From the NCBI GenBank assembly GCA_900317155.1, contig ONFO01000005.1:1-64000 (forward strand): 64,000 nt of DNA, given 5' to 3'. How positions within the stretch are numbered: position 1 is the stretch's first letter; the number at the start of each line of letters is the position of its first letter. Shown here one piece after another: positions 50,607 through 59,639 of this stretch. The translations under genes were made by a program, and so were the position numbers. The notes under the pieces were generated by a model. That model did no database searches. It had not been told where the DNA came from and saw nothing but the letters and a program-made list of their open reading frames with translations. The DNA comes from an uncultured Bacteroidales bacterium. GTDB lineage: Bacteria > Bacteroidota > Bacteroidia > Bacteroidales > F082.

Positions 50607-51959
50607 TTATTTAATCAATCCACTGATGAACACAATCGTGATGGCTATGGGAGCCAGATAACGAATAATGAAGAAGATAATCTTTTTCAACGATGCCTTG
50701 ATGGTACCCTCGTTGGTCACCTCCTCGAAGAATTTGGCCTTGCCCAATTTCCAACCCACGAAGATGACAATCAACACGCCACCGAGGGGCAAGAGTATGT
50801 TGGACGAGACGAAGTCCATGAGGTCGAAGACAGTCCTGCCACCTATGGCAAAAGGCGTGTTTTCCATCAGACTCAACGAGGCAAAGCTACCGATGAATAG
50901 CGTGGCCACACAAGCCCACACCGTCGACCATCTGCGGTTGATGTGTCGCTCCTCTGAGAGGTAGGCCACCACGACCTCAAGCAGCGAAATCGTAGAGGTC
51001 AATGCCGCGATAGCCAACAAAACGAAGAAGATGATGCAGAAGATATAGCCACCTGTCATCTGGTTGAAAATCATAGGTATCGTATTGAACACCAACCCCA
51101 TGCCTGCCGTTGGACGGATGCCAAACGAGAACGCTGCCGGGAAGATGACGAGGCCAGCCAACAACGCAATCAAGGTGTCGGCAAGCACCACGGAAAAGGC
51201 AGTGGAAGTCAGGTTGTCTTTTTTCTTGATGTATGAGCCATAGGTAATGAGCGCTCCCATGCCGAGACTCAGCGAAAAGAAGCCCTGACCCAATGCACTA
51301 ATCAAGACATTGCCATCGATTTTAGAGAAATCCGGAGTGAAAAGGAATGACAATCCTTCGTTGGCACCTGGCAAAGTCGCCGAGCGTATGCCTAAGACGA
51401 TAAGGATGACCAAAAGCAGTGGCATCAGGATTTTTGCATATCTCTCAATGCCGTTTTGCACTCCTTTGAAGACCACAAAGCCGGTTAGGAAAATGAAGAT
51501 GGCCTGCCACATCACATTGCGCCAACCCATATTATGGAAATCGGCAAAGTCTTGCTCCATGGCAGCCAGGTCTTTGCCTTGGAACGAGTTGGTCACTGCC
51601 TTGATGATATACTCCAACGTCCAGCCTGACACGGTGGAATAGAATGCGAAGATGATGAATCCACACAACACGCCCATATAGCCTACAACCGACCAAGCGG
51701 ACTTAGGTGCGAGTTTCTTAAAGGCCCCGACGGCATTACTTTGTGAGCGGCGACCGATGACCAACTCCGACAACATAACAGGGATGCCGAGGAAGATGAC
51801 CACGGCGAGATAAACCAACAGGAATGCAGCGCCACCATTCTCGCCAAGCTCACAAGGAAAGCGGTAGATATTACCTAGACCGATAGCCGAGCCCGCAGCA
51901 GCGGCAATAATGCCTATCTTCGAGCCAAAGCCATCACGTTTTTTCTTTTCTTCAGCCAT
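50607..51959 (-). CDS. Sodium-dependent transporter (neurotransmitter:sodium symporter family)
   Basis: 450 residues, 11-12 membrane helices. The SNF signature is at the start: FGSKIGIIAAAAGSAIGLGNIYRFPCELGENGGAAFLLVYL, including the Na+/substrate-binding unwound first helix. It imports an amino acid or amine with Na+; the substrate cannot be told. Three bases downstream of upp and one base before the HhH gene, so all three are co-transcribed. Confidence 0.93.
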   Translation of the reverse strand: MAEEKKKRDGFGSKIGIIAAAAGSAIGLGNIYRFPCELGENGGAAFLLVYLAVVIFLGIPVMLSELVIGRRSQSNAVGAFKKLAPKSAWSVVGYMGVLCGFIIFAFYSTVSGWTLEYIIKAVTNSFQGKDLAAMEQDFADFHNMGWRNVMWQAIFIFLTGFVVFKGVQNGIERYAKILMPLLLVILIVLGIRSATLPGANEGLSFLFTPDFSKIDGNVLISALGQGFFSLSLGMGALITYGSYIKKKDNLTSTAFSVVLADTLIALLAGLVIFPAAFSFGIRPTAGMGLVFNTIPMIFNQMTGGYIFCIIFFVLLAIAALTSTISLLEVVVAYLSEERHINRRWSTVWACVATLFIGSFASLSLMENTPFAIGGRTVFDLMDFVSSNILLPLGGVLIVIFVGWKLGKAKFFEEVTNEGTIKASLKKIIFFIIRYLAPIAITIVFISGLIK

Positions 51960-51962
51960 GAC

Positions 51963-52622
51963 TTATCGCTTTTCACCGTATGCAAGGTCACCCACATCGC
52001 CGATACCTGGAACGACGTAGGCACGAGCCGTCAACTCCTCATCAATGCTGCCCACCCAAATGGTGACAGGCAGGCGCGACATAGTACGCTCCACATAGTC
52101 AAGACCATCTTGCGAAGCCACAGCCACTGCAATAAAAATCTCCTTCGGCATCATATCCTCCATCAGGCCGTTTAAGGTCTTCACGATGGACTCACCTGTG
52201 GCCAATAGCGGGTCGCAAACGATAAGAACACGATCCTCGATGTCGGGCGAAGAGAAATACTCCACACGAATCTCAGAGTCTTCTTCGTTCTTGTCGTATT
52301 TGCGGTAGGCCGCGATAAAAGCGCTATCAGCTTGGTCGAACATGCTGAGCATGCCGTTGTGGAACGGGAGACCGGCACGCAAGATGGTGGCAATGACAGG
52401 TTGCTCATGCATCGTCCGAATCTGTTTGATGCCCAAAGGGGTGGTCACCTCTTCATCGTCATATTCGAAAGACTTACTGATTTCGTAGGCCATAATCTGA
52501 CCAATGCGTTCGAGGTTACGGCGAAAGCGCATTCTGTCTTGTTGGATGACGGCGTCGCGGAGTTCAGCCATGTATTGGTTGAAGACACTGTCGGTTTTTT
52601 CAAGATTGTTGATTTTAATCAT
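51963..52622 (-). CDS. upp: Uracil phosphoribosyltransferase
   Basis: 219 residues from the ATG at 52622; an upstream in-frame ATG at 52670 lies in the promoter and is rejected. It makes UMP from uracil and PRPP. Visible: ILRAGLPFHNGML, the PRPP loop VLIVCDPLLATGESIVKTL and the C-terminal uracil-binding YVVPGIGDVGDLAYG. First gene of the operon with the SNF transporter and HhH protein. Confidence 0.95.
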   Translation of the reverse strand: MIKINNLEKTDSVFNQYMAELRDAVIQQDRMRFRRNLERIGQIMAYEISKSFEYDDEEVTTPLGIKQIRTMHEQPVIATILRAGLPFHNGMLSMFDQADSAFIAAYRKYDKNEEDSEIRVEYFSSPDIEDRVLIVCDPLLATGESIVKTLNGLMEDMMPKEIFIAVAVASQDGLDYVERTMSRLPVTIWVGSIDEELTARAYVVPGIGDVGDLAYGEKR

Positions 52623-52639
52623 AGTGCTGGTATTTGCCA

Positions 52640-52671
52640 CAAAAATAGGAGTAATTCTGATACAAGGCAAG
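52640..52671 (-). promoter_or_regulatory. Promoter of the upp operon
   Basis: Minus strand: CTTG, 20 bases, TATTTTTG, 18 bases before the chosen start. Confidence 0.6.
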
Positions 52672-52716
52672 AAAAATTTAAGAATGGGTATCGAAAATTA
52701 GATTTTTTGTCTTTCG

Positions 52717-52748
52717 CTTGGATGGTGTAGTTTTTATCCATACCTTTG
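52717..52748 (+). promoter_or_regulatory. Promoter of the C69 dipeptidase gene
   Basis: CTTG at 52717-52720, a 20-base spacer, TACCTTTG at 52741-52748; start codon 22 bases later. Confidence 0.7.
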
Positions 52749-52769
52749 CACCCCCAATTTTAATCATCC

Positions 52770-54497
52770 ATGAAGTTGTTCAAATACTTGATAATCTTAG
52801 CATTACTTTCAGCAGTAAATATTTCAAACGCCTGTACCAACTTTCTCATCACGAAGGGTGCCTCTGTGGATGGCTCCAGTTTTATCAGCTATTGCGCAGA
52901 CTCCCATATCCGTTACGGTGAGCTGTATTATACCCCCGCTGCAGATTGGCCAAAGGGTTGCATGAGGATGTGTTATGACCGCGGTACCAACCGTCCAAGA
53001 GGCATGGTGCCTCAGCCTGCTCACACCTATCAGGTGGTAGGCTATATCAACGAGAACCAAGTGGCCATGGGCGAAACCACCTTTGGTGGCCGCGAAGAGC
53101 TCCTCGACCCCACGGGCATCGTCGACTACGGCAGCCTGATGTTCATCGCCCTCGAACGCAGCCGGTCGGCACGCGAAGCCATCAAAATCATGGCTGACTT
53201 GGTGGAAGAATACGGCTACGGCAGCGACGGAGAATCGTTTTCCATCAGTGACCCCAACGAGGTTTGGTACATGGAGATCATGCCTAAAGGCTACACCGAA
53301 GTGATTACCAAGAAAGGCGACACCATCAATGCCGACCGAGGTGCGGTTTGGGTGGCCATCCGCATCCCTGACGGCTGTGTGAGCGGTCACGCTAACGCGG
53401 CCCGCATCACCACCTTCCCGCTCCGCAACGGCAGGACTTCCATCACCGACAAGGAATGGGGAAGACTTTATAACCCTGCTGTCGAGGTCATCTACAAGCA
53501 CGACATAATCAAATTCGCCCGTAGGAAAGGTTATTTCACGGCCAAGAAAGACACCGATTTTGACTTCAGTGCGGCCTTTGCCCCCGTCGACTTCTCTGCA
53601 GCCCGCATCTGCGACTTCCGCGTTTGGACCATGTTCAACGAGGTGTGTGACGACATGGACCAATACTGGGATTACGTCACTGGCAAAGACCTAAGCAACC
53701 GCATTCCGCTTTATGTCAAACCCAACCGCAAAATCAGCCTCGACGACATGATGTCTTTCCAACGCAACCATTTCCAAGGCACTGAACTGGACAAGACACA
53801 AGACATCGGTGCAGGCAACTTCCAATCGCCTTTCCGTTGCAACCCGCTTTATTGGGAATATAACGGTCAACCTTATTTCAACGAACGCAGCATCGAGACC
53901 GTACAAACTGGTTTCTCCTTCATCGCCCAAAGTCGTTCGTGGCTGCCCAATCCCGTCGGTGGCATCATCTGGTTTGGCGTTGACGACACCAATTCTACAG
54001 TTTACACACCTTTCTATTGCTCCATCAGCGAGGTGCCCATCGAGTACCGCCACGGCAACGGCGACATGCTCACCTATAGCGAAAACGCTGCCTTCTGGGT
54101 CTTCAACCGATTGGCTCATTTCAAGTATCTCTTCTACAACCGCGTCATCGACGACATCAAAGCCGTACAACATGAATTGGAAACCAGCTATCAGGAGCAG
54201 GTCAAACACGTGGACGAGCAAGCCCACACCCTTTATCTGCAAGACCCCAAGAAAGCCATCGAATACCTGACCTATTTTTCAGGCAAGGCAGGCCACAACA
54301 CCGTGGTACGTTGGAAAGAATTGGACAACTACCTGTTGGTGAAATACATGGACAGTAACATCAAGCAGGAAGAGAACGGCCAGTTCAAGCGCAACGGCTA
54401 CGGCTACCCTGCCAAACCCATGCAGCCCGGCTATCCCGATTCATGGAAGAAAGCTGTGATTGAGCAAACGGGCGACAGGTTCAGGAGACCGGAATAA
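52770..54497 (+). CDS. C69-family dipeptidase, exported
   Basis: 575 residues. A signal peptide (MKLFKYLIILALLSAVNISNA) ends directly before Cys, the catalytic N-terminal nucleophile of the family (CTNFLITKGASVDGSSF). Further matches: MGETTFGGREEL, MADLVEEYGYGSDGESFSISDPNEVWYMEI. Family members cut dipeptides; removal of the signal peptide would expose the active Cys in the periplasm. A dipeptidase there fits an organism that exports four endoproteases. Single gene with its own promoter. Confidence 0.93.
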   Translation: MKLFKYLIILALLSAVNISNACTNFLITKGASVDGSSFISYCADSHIRYGELYYTPAADWPKGCMRMCYDRGTNRPRGMVPQPAHTYQVVGYINENQVAMGETTFGGREELLDPTGIVDYGSLMFIALERSRSAREAIKIMADLVEEYGYGSDGESFSISDPNEVWYMEIMPKGYTEVITKKGDTINADRGAVWVAIRIPDGCVSGHANAARITTFPLRNGRTSITDKEWGRLYNPAVEVIYKHDIIKFARRKGYFTAKKDTDFDFSAAFAPVDFSAARICDFRVWTMFNEVCDDMDQYWDYVTGKDLSNRIPLYVKPNRKISLDDMMSFQRNHFQGTELDKTQDIGAGNFQSPFRCNPLYWEYNGQPYFNERSIETVQTGFSFIAQSRSWLPNPVGGIIWFGVDDTNSTVYTPFYCSISEVPIEYRHGNGDMLTYSENAAFWVFNRLAHFKYLFYNRVIDDIKAVQHELETSYQEQVKHVDEQAHTLYLQDPKKAIEYLTYFSGKAGHNTVVRWKELDNYLLVKYMDSNIKQEENGQFKRNGYGYPAKPMQPGYPDSWKKAVIEQTGDRFRRPE

Positions 54498-54544
54498 AAG
54501 AAACAAATTTTAGTATTAAAGACGCAGCTTGTTATTGCTGTATT

Positions 54545-54973
54545 TTATTCAAAATCAATATTTTGCTCGTCATAAAATTCACGAGGTGTCATAACGGCAC
54601 TATCACCGAAATCAAAGTCCTCTTTGTTTCGGGTTAAGATATAGTCAGCATCGGCATCAACTGCTGAAAGATATTGCATTTCATCCTCAAAGTCATCACT
54701 GCGATGTTGTAAGCAACGGTCAATAACGGCTGCCCCCATCGAAGTGACTGTCAATAGTGGGCGGATCGTGTCAAGTGAATCATAAATCTCAGACAAACCA
54801 TAGTGCATTCGCCTTAAAATATAAATGGTGTTGATAATGGTTAGGTCAGATACCATCAATTCAATTTCGTCATTGTCGGCTAACTGAAACAGGATCATGG
54901 CATCCTCGGCAAATGGCTGACGAGCGGCCAAAAAGTCGATCAGAATATTCGTATCTATGAAAACCTTCATCAT
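54545..54973 (-). CDS. PIN-domain toxin (VapC-like)
   Basis: 142 residues. The PIN acidic set is visible: FIDTNILIDFL at the start, the middle DDFEDEMQYLSAVDADADYILTRN, and DFDF. PIN toxins are Mg-dependent RNases. Its ATG overlaps the stop of the upstream small gene (ATGA), the usual antitoxin-toxin arrangement; a second in-frame ATG follows at once. Confidence 0.88.
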   Translation of the reverse strand: MMKVFIDTNILIDFLAARQPFAEDAMILFQLADNDEIELMVSDLTIINTIYILRRMHYGLSEIYDSLDTIRPLLTVTSMGAAVIDRCLQHRSDDFEDEMQYLSAVDADADYILTRNKEDFDFGDSAVMTPREFYDEQNIDFE

Positions 54974-55227
54974 TTGTCGTATTTTTCCTCCAACACATCA
55001 GTTTTCAAAGATTTGTAGTCAATGTCAGACGGAACAGAAAACCGCCCAGACATACTACGAATACGACTCGATATCTTCACTTTGCGAGGTTTGGCCGAGA
55101 GCAACTTCTTTCGATTTCGGGCACGAAGCGCTAATCGACGCACATACTTTGAAACATACTCAAGCGTTTCAATTCCTAATGTGTCCAGATCTTCATTGAT
55201 AGAAGTCCTCAATTCAACGGCTGTCAT
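54970..55227 (-). CDS. Probable antitoxin of the PIN toxin
   Basis: 85 residues from the ATG at 55227; an ATG at 55272 lies upstream of the -7 box and is rejected. Basic middle (RRLALRARNRKKLLSAKPRKVK) and an acidic C-terminus (YKSLKTDVLEEKYDK) likely to wrap the toxin. The N-terminal MTAVELRTSINEDLDTL helix suits a DNA-binding/dimer part. Four-base overlap with the toxin gene. Confidence 0.8.
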   Translation of the reverse strand: MTAVELRTSINEDLDTLGIETLEYVSKYVRRLALRARNRKKLLSAKPRKVKISSRIRSMSGRFSVPSDIDYKSLKTDVLEEKYDK

Positions 55228-55252
55228 ATTATTGTTATTTATGATTCGACTG

Positions 55253-55283
55253 CAAAAATACAACTTTTTCAATAAATAGCAAG
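55253..55283 (-). promoter_or_regulatory. Promoter of the toxin-antitoxin pair
   Basis: Minus strand: CTTG, 19 bases, TATTTTTG. Confidence 0.55.
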
Positions 55284-55310
55284 GCTTTGATGTAGTTTTA
55301 CGATCTGCAT

Positions 55311-56225
55311 CTAAATGACCATAAACGCCTGAATCTCCGCCTCATTCATATTACGAAAACCATATTCATGCACCACTTCCCCATCTTCCAAAAACACGAT
55401 GACAGGGAAGTTTCCGTCGATGGCTTTCAACAGGCGCACCACATCGGGATAGAGCACATTGCGATACTGCGCCGATCCCGATTCCTCGTAAAACTTTGCA
55501 ATGTCTTCCTCGTTGCCCATGAAAAGATAGGTGATGTTTTCTTTCGGGAACCCATAGAATTGCTGCATCAAAGAGAGTTTTTGTGCCGCCATCTGACAGT
55601 ATTCACAACTTGTTGAGAGGAAGCATATTACTTGTTTACCCTTTCGTAGATTCAAAGTGTCCAATGGAGAAGCATTCAACATTTCGTTGAAAAGCTCTGT
55701 TTGAAGGTTTTGCTCAGGGTCGGAGTTTGAAGTGAGGTTGTCAGGAGGTGAGATGACGAAAACCGCAATTGTTGAAACCATCACCGTTAAGCACAATATC
55801 AACCAGCGGAAAGGCGTCTTCCAGCTTTCCATCCTGTAAATCGGCAGGAAAAGCAGCATCAAAACTCCATTTTTCACAAGGCTTTGCTTTGGGTCGAGCT
55901 GCAGGAAGTCTCCGAAACAATGGCAGCTGTCGGTGCGACCGAGATACATGGCATAAATTAATAATAAGGAGTAGCCCGTAAGCATGGCTATGCTCCCCCA
56001 CCACATCAGTTTGTGCAGACAATGGGAAATCAAGCCGATGCCCAGCACCAACTCAAGAATGATGGCCAAACGCGCCACCATGAAAGAAACATTAAGGCTA
56101 AAAAAATGGTAACTGTAGATGTAAATCTCGAACTTGTCCATGTCGAATAGCTTCAACACTGCCGACACAACAAAGACAAGCCCGAGCAAGACTTTCAATG
56201 CCGATTTACCGAGCGGATTGGTCAA
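55311..56225 (-). CDS. MauE/DoxX-like membrane protein fused to a thioredoxin-like domain
   Basis: 304 residues. The N-terminal 150 residues have four membrane helices of the MauE/DoxX type, with GLVFVVSAVLKLFD and the Cys pair SCHCFGDF on a loop. The C-terminal part has a thioredoxin-like fold with CEYCQMAAQKL as the active site. Together they suggest electron transfer across the inner membrane to periplasmic disulfides; that is inference. Six bases downstream of a small lipoprotein gene. Confidence 0.82.
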   Translation of the reverse strand: MTNPLGKSALKVLLGLVFVVSAVLKLFDMDKFEIYIYSYHFFSLNVSFMVARLAIILELVLGIGLISHCLHKLMWWGSIAMLTGYSLLLIYAMYLGRTDSCHCFGDFLQLDPKQSLVKNGVLMLLFLPIYRMESWKTPFRWLILCLTVMVSTIAVFVISPPDNLTSNSDPEQNLQTELFNEMLNASPLDTLNLRKGKQVICFLSTSCEYCQMAAQKLSLMQQFYGFPKENITYLFMGNEEDIAKFYEESGSAQYRNVLYPDVVRLLKAIDGNFPVIVFLEDGEVVHEYGFRNMNEAEIQAFMVI

Positions 56226-56231
56226 AACCCA

Positions 56232-56510
56232 TTATTTCGGATTGTTGTTATTAAACAGATTCTCCCACCACTTGGGCTTCTCACCCGTCACTTCCTCCTC
56301 GGAGACCTCGTTGCAGATCACCTGACCCCAACCGACGATTTCCTTCGACTTGTCGGAACAAGATGAGCCATCCTCAATGGTATAATAATCTGCGCCCAAA
56401 TCCACGACTTCCTCATTCTGTATGGTGGTGCACTTGCAATACCTCGTCTTCTTGCAGGCGGGCAAAACCAGCACTGCCATGGCGAGTATCAAAATCAGAA
56501 TCCTTTTCAT
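56232..56510 (-). CDS. Small lipoprotein, Cys-rich
   Basis: 92 residues from the ATG at 56510. MKRILILILAMAVLVLPAC is a lipoprotein signal (LPAC). The mature part has five more Cys (CKCTT, SSCSD, ICNE), which fits disulfide bonding and the redox protein encoded next. No family recognised. Operon with the MauE-thioredoxin gene. Confidence 0.75.
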   Translation of the reverse strand: MKRILILILAMAVLVLPACKKTRYCKCTTIQNEEVVDLGADYYTIEDGSSCSDKSKEIVGWGQVICNEVSEEEVTGEKPKWWENLFNNNNPK

Positions 56511-56529
56511 CTTCAACAATTTTTCACGG

Positions 56530-56562
56530 CAAAAGTACAAATTTTTGCCTTTTTGGTGCAAT
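56530..56562 (-). promoter_or_regulatory. Promoter of the lipoprotein-MauE operon
   Basis: Minus strand: ATTG, 21 bases, TACTTTTG, 20 bases before the start. Confidence 0.55.
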
Positions 56563-56595
56563 AACGGAAAAAAATAAGTAATATTGCAGTTCCAT

Positions 56596-56640
56596 CAACA
56601 ATTAAACAATCAACAATTAAACAATCAACAATTAAACAAT
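56596..56640 (+). repeat. 15-bp tandem repeat (caacaattaaacaat, 3 copies)
   Basis: Ends eight bases before the start of the gene at 56648. Same repeat type as at 11784-11813 and 12315-12391. Confidence 0.85.
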
Positions 56641-56647
56641 CAACATT

Positions 56648-59593
56648 ATGAAAAAGCCTCTATTATTCACCCTCATCCTGACCGTGATGGCTGCAGGTAG
56701 CCTCTTTGCCCAGCATCGCGCCGTAAGAACCACAACTGAGCCCAGCAAGGGCACGTTCCTTGAATACGGCATCAGTAACCCCATGGCCGACAGAGCCATA
56801 ACCGAAGACCCAAACATCCTTTGGGAGAAATACGAGAGTGGCGCCGTGCCCGAAGATGTATTCTACATTGAAGCCACAGGCGACTACCTTGTGTATTACG
56901 GTCTCAACCAAAAACGCGTCACCCTCTTCGACGCCAACGGCAACGTGAAATGGGAAAAACCTATTGTGGAAGGTGGTCGGGCGGCCGTATCCCACTCAGG
57001 CAATGCCATTGCCTACTCCGACGCCTATGACCTTTACGTCGTCGACATTGAAGGCAACGAAGTCTTCCATGAGATCTTCAACTACCCTGTCTCCCACTTC
57101 AAGCTCTCCGCTGATGGCTTGAGGATCTATGTTTCCTACGGCCGTTACGAGGACAACTACTACGCCGTCGCATGCTATGACTACGGCACCTACAAAAGCG
57201 ACCCGATGTGGATGATTGGCGACCTCACCGTCAACCCTGTCGGAATCAGCCTTTCAAAAGATGACACCCGGCTCGTCGTTGCCTTTGCGCAAGGTTACAA
57301 GCAGATTTGGGTCATCGACCCGATGACAGGCGACGTCCTGCAAAACGACCTCTATTACTACGACAACTCGCCCAGCCAAGACCCTGCCCTGAGCGCCAAC
57401 GGCGACTACCTCGCCTACGCCGACTTCAGCGGCATGGCTTACCTCTACCACTGGAACGGCGAACGCTATGAGAGCGTGTGGACGGCCAACATCGCTGGTC
57501 CCGGTGCCTCCTCCACCTGGGGCTGCGCCAACGCCATCTCCGACGACGGTAGCATCATCGCCATCGGCACCCTCGACTTCGTCAGTTCTGGCTACGACGG
57601 CTGCTGCTACCTCTTCAACAACTACTCCAACGAGCCCATCTGGAGCTATACGGGCTGCGGCGACGAAGTGACCCAAGCCGCCGTAAGCGACGACGGTTGC
57701 ATCATCGGCTTTGCCACTTGGGGCCCCATCAACCACTCCACGCCCGATTTCTTCCTCTTCCGCAAGCAGAGCAACGTGCCCATCGCCGAACTCAACACCC
57801 CTGGCTCGATGGAACACATCGACATCTCCAGTACCGGCGACCGCTTCATCGTAGCTGGCAAGGCCGTCCACTGCCGTGAGATGGGCAGCGGCAGCCGCAC
57901 CTACGCCATCGAGACCTTTTCCGGCGAGATCGGCTCACTGGAGGGTAGCGTCAACTTGGGAGCCAGCGCCAACAACAGCGGTGTCAACATCAACATTAAC
58001 GAGCTCGAAGACTACTTTGAGACCACCGACGAAAACGGTGACTTCACCTTCCGCTTCGTCCCAACAGGCGATTATACCGTCACCGCCAGCATCCCGGGCT
58101 ACCTCCCCGAGACCAAAGAAGTCAGCATCAGCCAAGGCATGATTACGAATGTCGAATTCGATTTGCAGGCCGTAGGCACACCCATCAGCGACCTCTATGC
58201 CTCGCAAGGCGCCTACGACTATGTGGAACTCATCTGGACCAAAGATGATGCAGCCATAGGTTACAACATCTACCGCAAAAACGCACTCAATGCACCTTTT
58301 GGCGAGCCTATGACCACCGTCAGTGCCGATGAAGGCTATTTCGAGGACCACACCGCCATCCCCACACAGCATTACTACTATTGCGTCACCTCACAACTCG
58401 ACGAAGAGTTGCAGACACCTTATTCAAATGTCTGCCTCGGTTATGCCACCACAGCCTACATCACCCATACCATCGACGTCTATGACGGTACTGCTCCCAC
58501 CATCGACGGCATCATGAGTGAAGGCGAATGGGACGATGCCTTCCGAGTAGATGTGAGCAACTACCTCCTACCCGTTGATATGGGCAGCGTCACCCTGCAC
58601 CTCAAAATGGATGACAACTACCTCTACGTCTGCTCCGAGAACCGCATGGACAACGAATGGACCAACAACGACGGCGTGGCTTTCTACATCGACGACAACA
58701 ACGATGGCACCTACCCGCCTGCCGAAGACAACAGCGAAGGCAACTACTGGATGTACTACGGCGACCCCAACACCGTGCGCTACCGTCCCATCTACGAGAC
58801 CGGCGGAGTGGGCACCGTCATGAACCTGCCGGAGGAAATCATCGGCTGCGACATGAGCCAAGGCTATGAGATCATCGAGTTTGCCCTGCCCTTAGGCAAC
58901 GACGAAGACTGGAAAATCAACACCGACAACGGCAGCAGCGGTCTCTATCTCTTTGTGCGCGATGCTGCCACGGCCACCATGTTCGGCAAATGGCCTGCCG
59001 AGAACAACGAGACCTTCGCCCCGACCTACTACGGCGTGATGAACTACCATGCGGAGAACGCCGTGCCCGAGCCACCAACCAACCTCCGCATCGACGAGGA
59101 AGTGAACGCACAAGGTCTCTACACGCCCATCTTATGGGACATGCCCGTGATGAACGACTTCGACCACTTCAACCTCTATTTCGTGGACTATCCTGACCAG
59201 CACATGGAAGTCTTCGGTACCCAATGGATCTTCGAGGTGGATGACGAAGAGGAAGTGAGCATCTATGTCACCACTGTCGACCAAGCGAGTCAAGAGTCTG
59301 AGCCTTCCGAGACTTTGACTTTCCGTCCCGGTACCGAGAACGTGGTCGAGAACGGACAGGCCCTGCTCAGCCTCTACCCCAACCCGACGCAGAGCGTGCT
59401 TAACCTCAGTGCCGACCTGCAAGGCCGCACCGAAGTGAAGGTTCTCGACCTGCAAGGCCGCACCGTGAAGCATTATGTTGTGAATGGCTTGAGCGCCTTG
59501 CGTCTCAACGTCAGTGACTTGCAGAGTGGCGCGTATTTCCTCTCCGTGAGCAACGAGACGACTACTGTTGTAGGTAAGTTTGTCGTGGAATAA
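56648..59593 (+). CDS. Large multidomain T9SS-secreted protein
   Basis: 981 residues. Signal peptide 1-22 (SLFAQ). Residues 40-420 look like a beta-propeller with short repeats (LFDANGNVKWEKPI, LYVVDIEGNEVFHE, SDDGSIIAIGTLD). 425-500 is a carboxypeptidase-regulatory-like beta domain (GSLEGSVNL...GDYTVTASIPGY). Two fibronectin-like modules flank residues 605-790, which resemble a CBM9/DOMON-like sugar-binding domain (APTIDGIMSEGEWDDA, LHLKMDDNYLYVC). The last 75 residues are a T9SS sorting domain (LYPNPTQS to KFVVE). It is probably a surface binding protein; no catalytic site is seen. Confidence 0.85.
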   Translation: MKKPLLFTLILTVMAAGSLFAQHRAVRTTTEPSKGTFLEYGISNPMADRAITEDPNILWEKYESGAVPEDVFYIEATGDYLVYYGLNQKRVTLFDANGNVKWEKPIVEGGRAAVSHSGNAIAYSDAYDLYVVDIEGNEVFHEIFNYPVSHFKLSADGLRIYVSYGRYEDNYYAVACYDYGTYKSDPMWMIGDLTVNPVGISLSKDDTRLVVAFAQGYKQIWVIDPMTGDVLQNDLYYYDNSPSQDPALSANGDYLAYADFSGMAYLYHWNGERYESVWTANIAGPGASSTWGCANAISDDGSIIAIGTLDFVSSGYDGCCYLFNNYSNEPIWSYTGCGDEVTQAAVSDDGCIIGFATWGPINHSTPDFFLFRKQSNVPIAELNTPGSMEHIDISSTGDRFIVAGKAVHCREMGSGSRTYAIETFSGEIGSLEGSVNLGASANNSGVNININELEDYFETTDENGDFTFRFVPTGDYTVTASIPGYLPETKEVSISQGMITNVEFDLQAVGTPISDLYASQGAYDYVELIWTKDDAAIGYNIYRKNALNAPFGEPMTTVSADEGYFEDHTAIPTQHYYYCVTSQLDEELQTPYSNVCLGYATTAYITHTIDVYDGTAPTIDGIMSEGEWDDAFRVDVSNYLLPVDMGSVTLHLKMDDNYLYVCSENRMDNEWTNNDGVAFYIDDNNDGTYPPAEDNSEGNYWMYYGDPNTVRYRPIYETGGVGTVMNLPEEIIGCDMSQGYEIIEFALPLGNDEDWKINTDNGSSGLYLFVRDAATATMFGKWPAENNETFAPTYYGVMNYHAENAVPEPPTNLRIDEEVNAQGLYTPILWDMPVMNDFDHFNLYFVDYPDQHMEVFGTQWIFEVDDEEEVSIYVTTVDQASQESEPSETLTFRPGTENVVENGQALLSLYPNPTQSVLNLSADLQGRTEVKVLDLQGRTVKHYVVNGLSALRLNVSDLQSGAYFLSVSNETTTVVGKFVVE

Positions 59594-59613
59594 GAAGAAA
59601 TTAACTAAAAGAT

Positions 59614-59639
59614 AAAGGGAGGATAGCCTCCCTTTTTTT
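59614..59639 (+). terminator. Terminator of the multidomain T9SS gene
   Basis: aaagggagg / cctccctt stem, atag loop, T run; lies between convergent genes and serves the + strand. Confidence 0.85.

Noticed and set aside
56596-56640. CRISPR-like array
   Set aside because: Short tandem repeats without spacers; no cas genes in the window.
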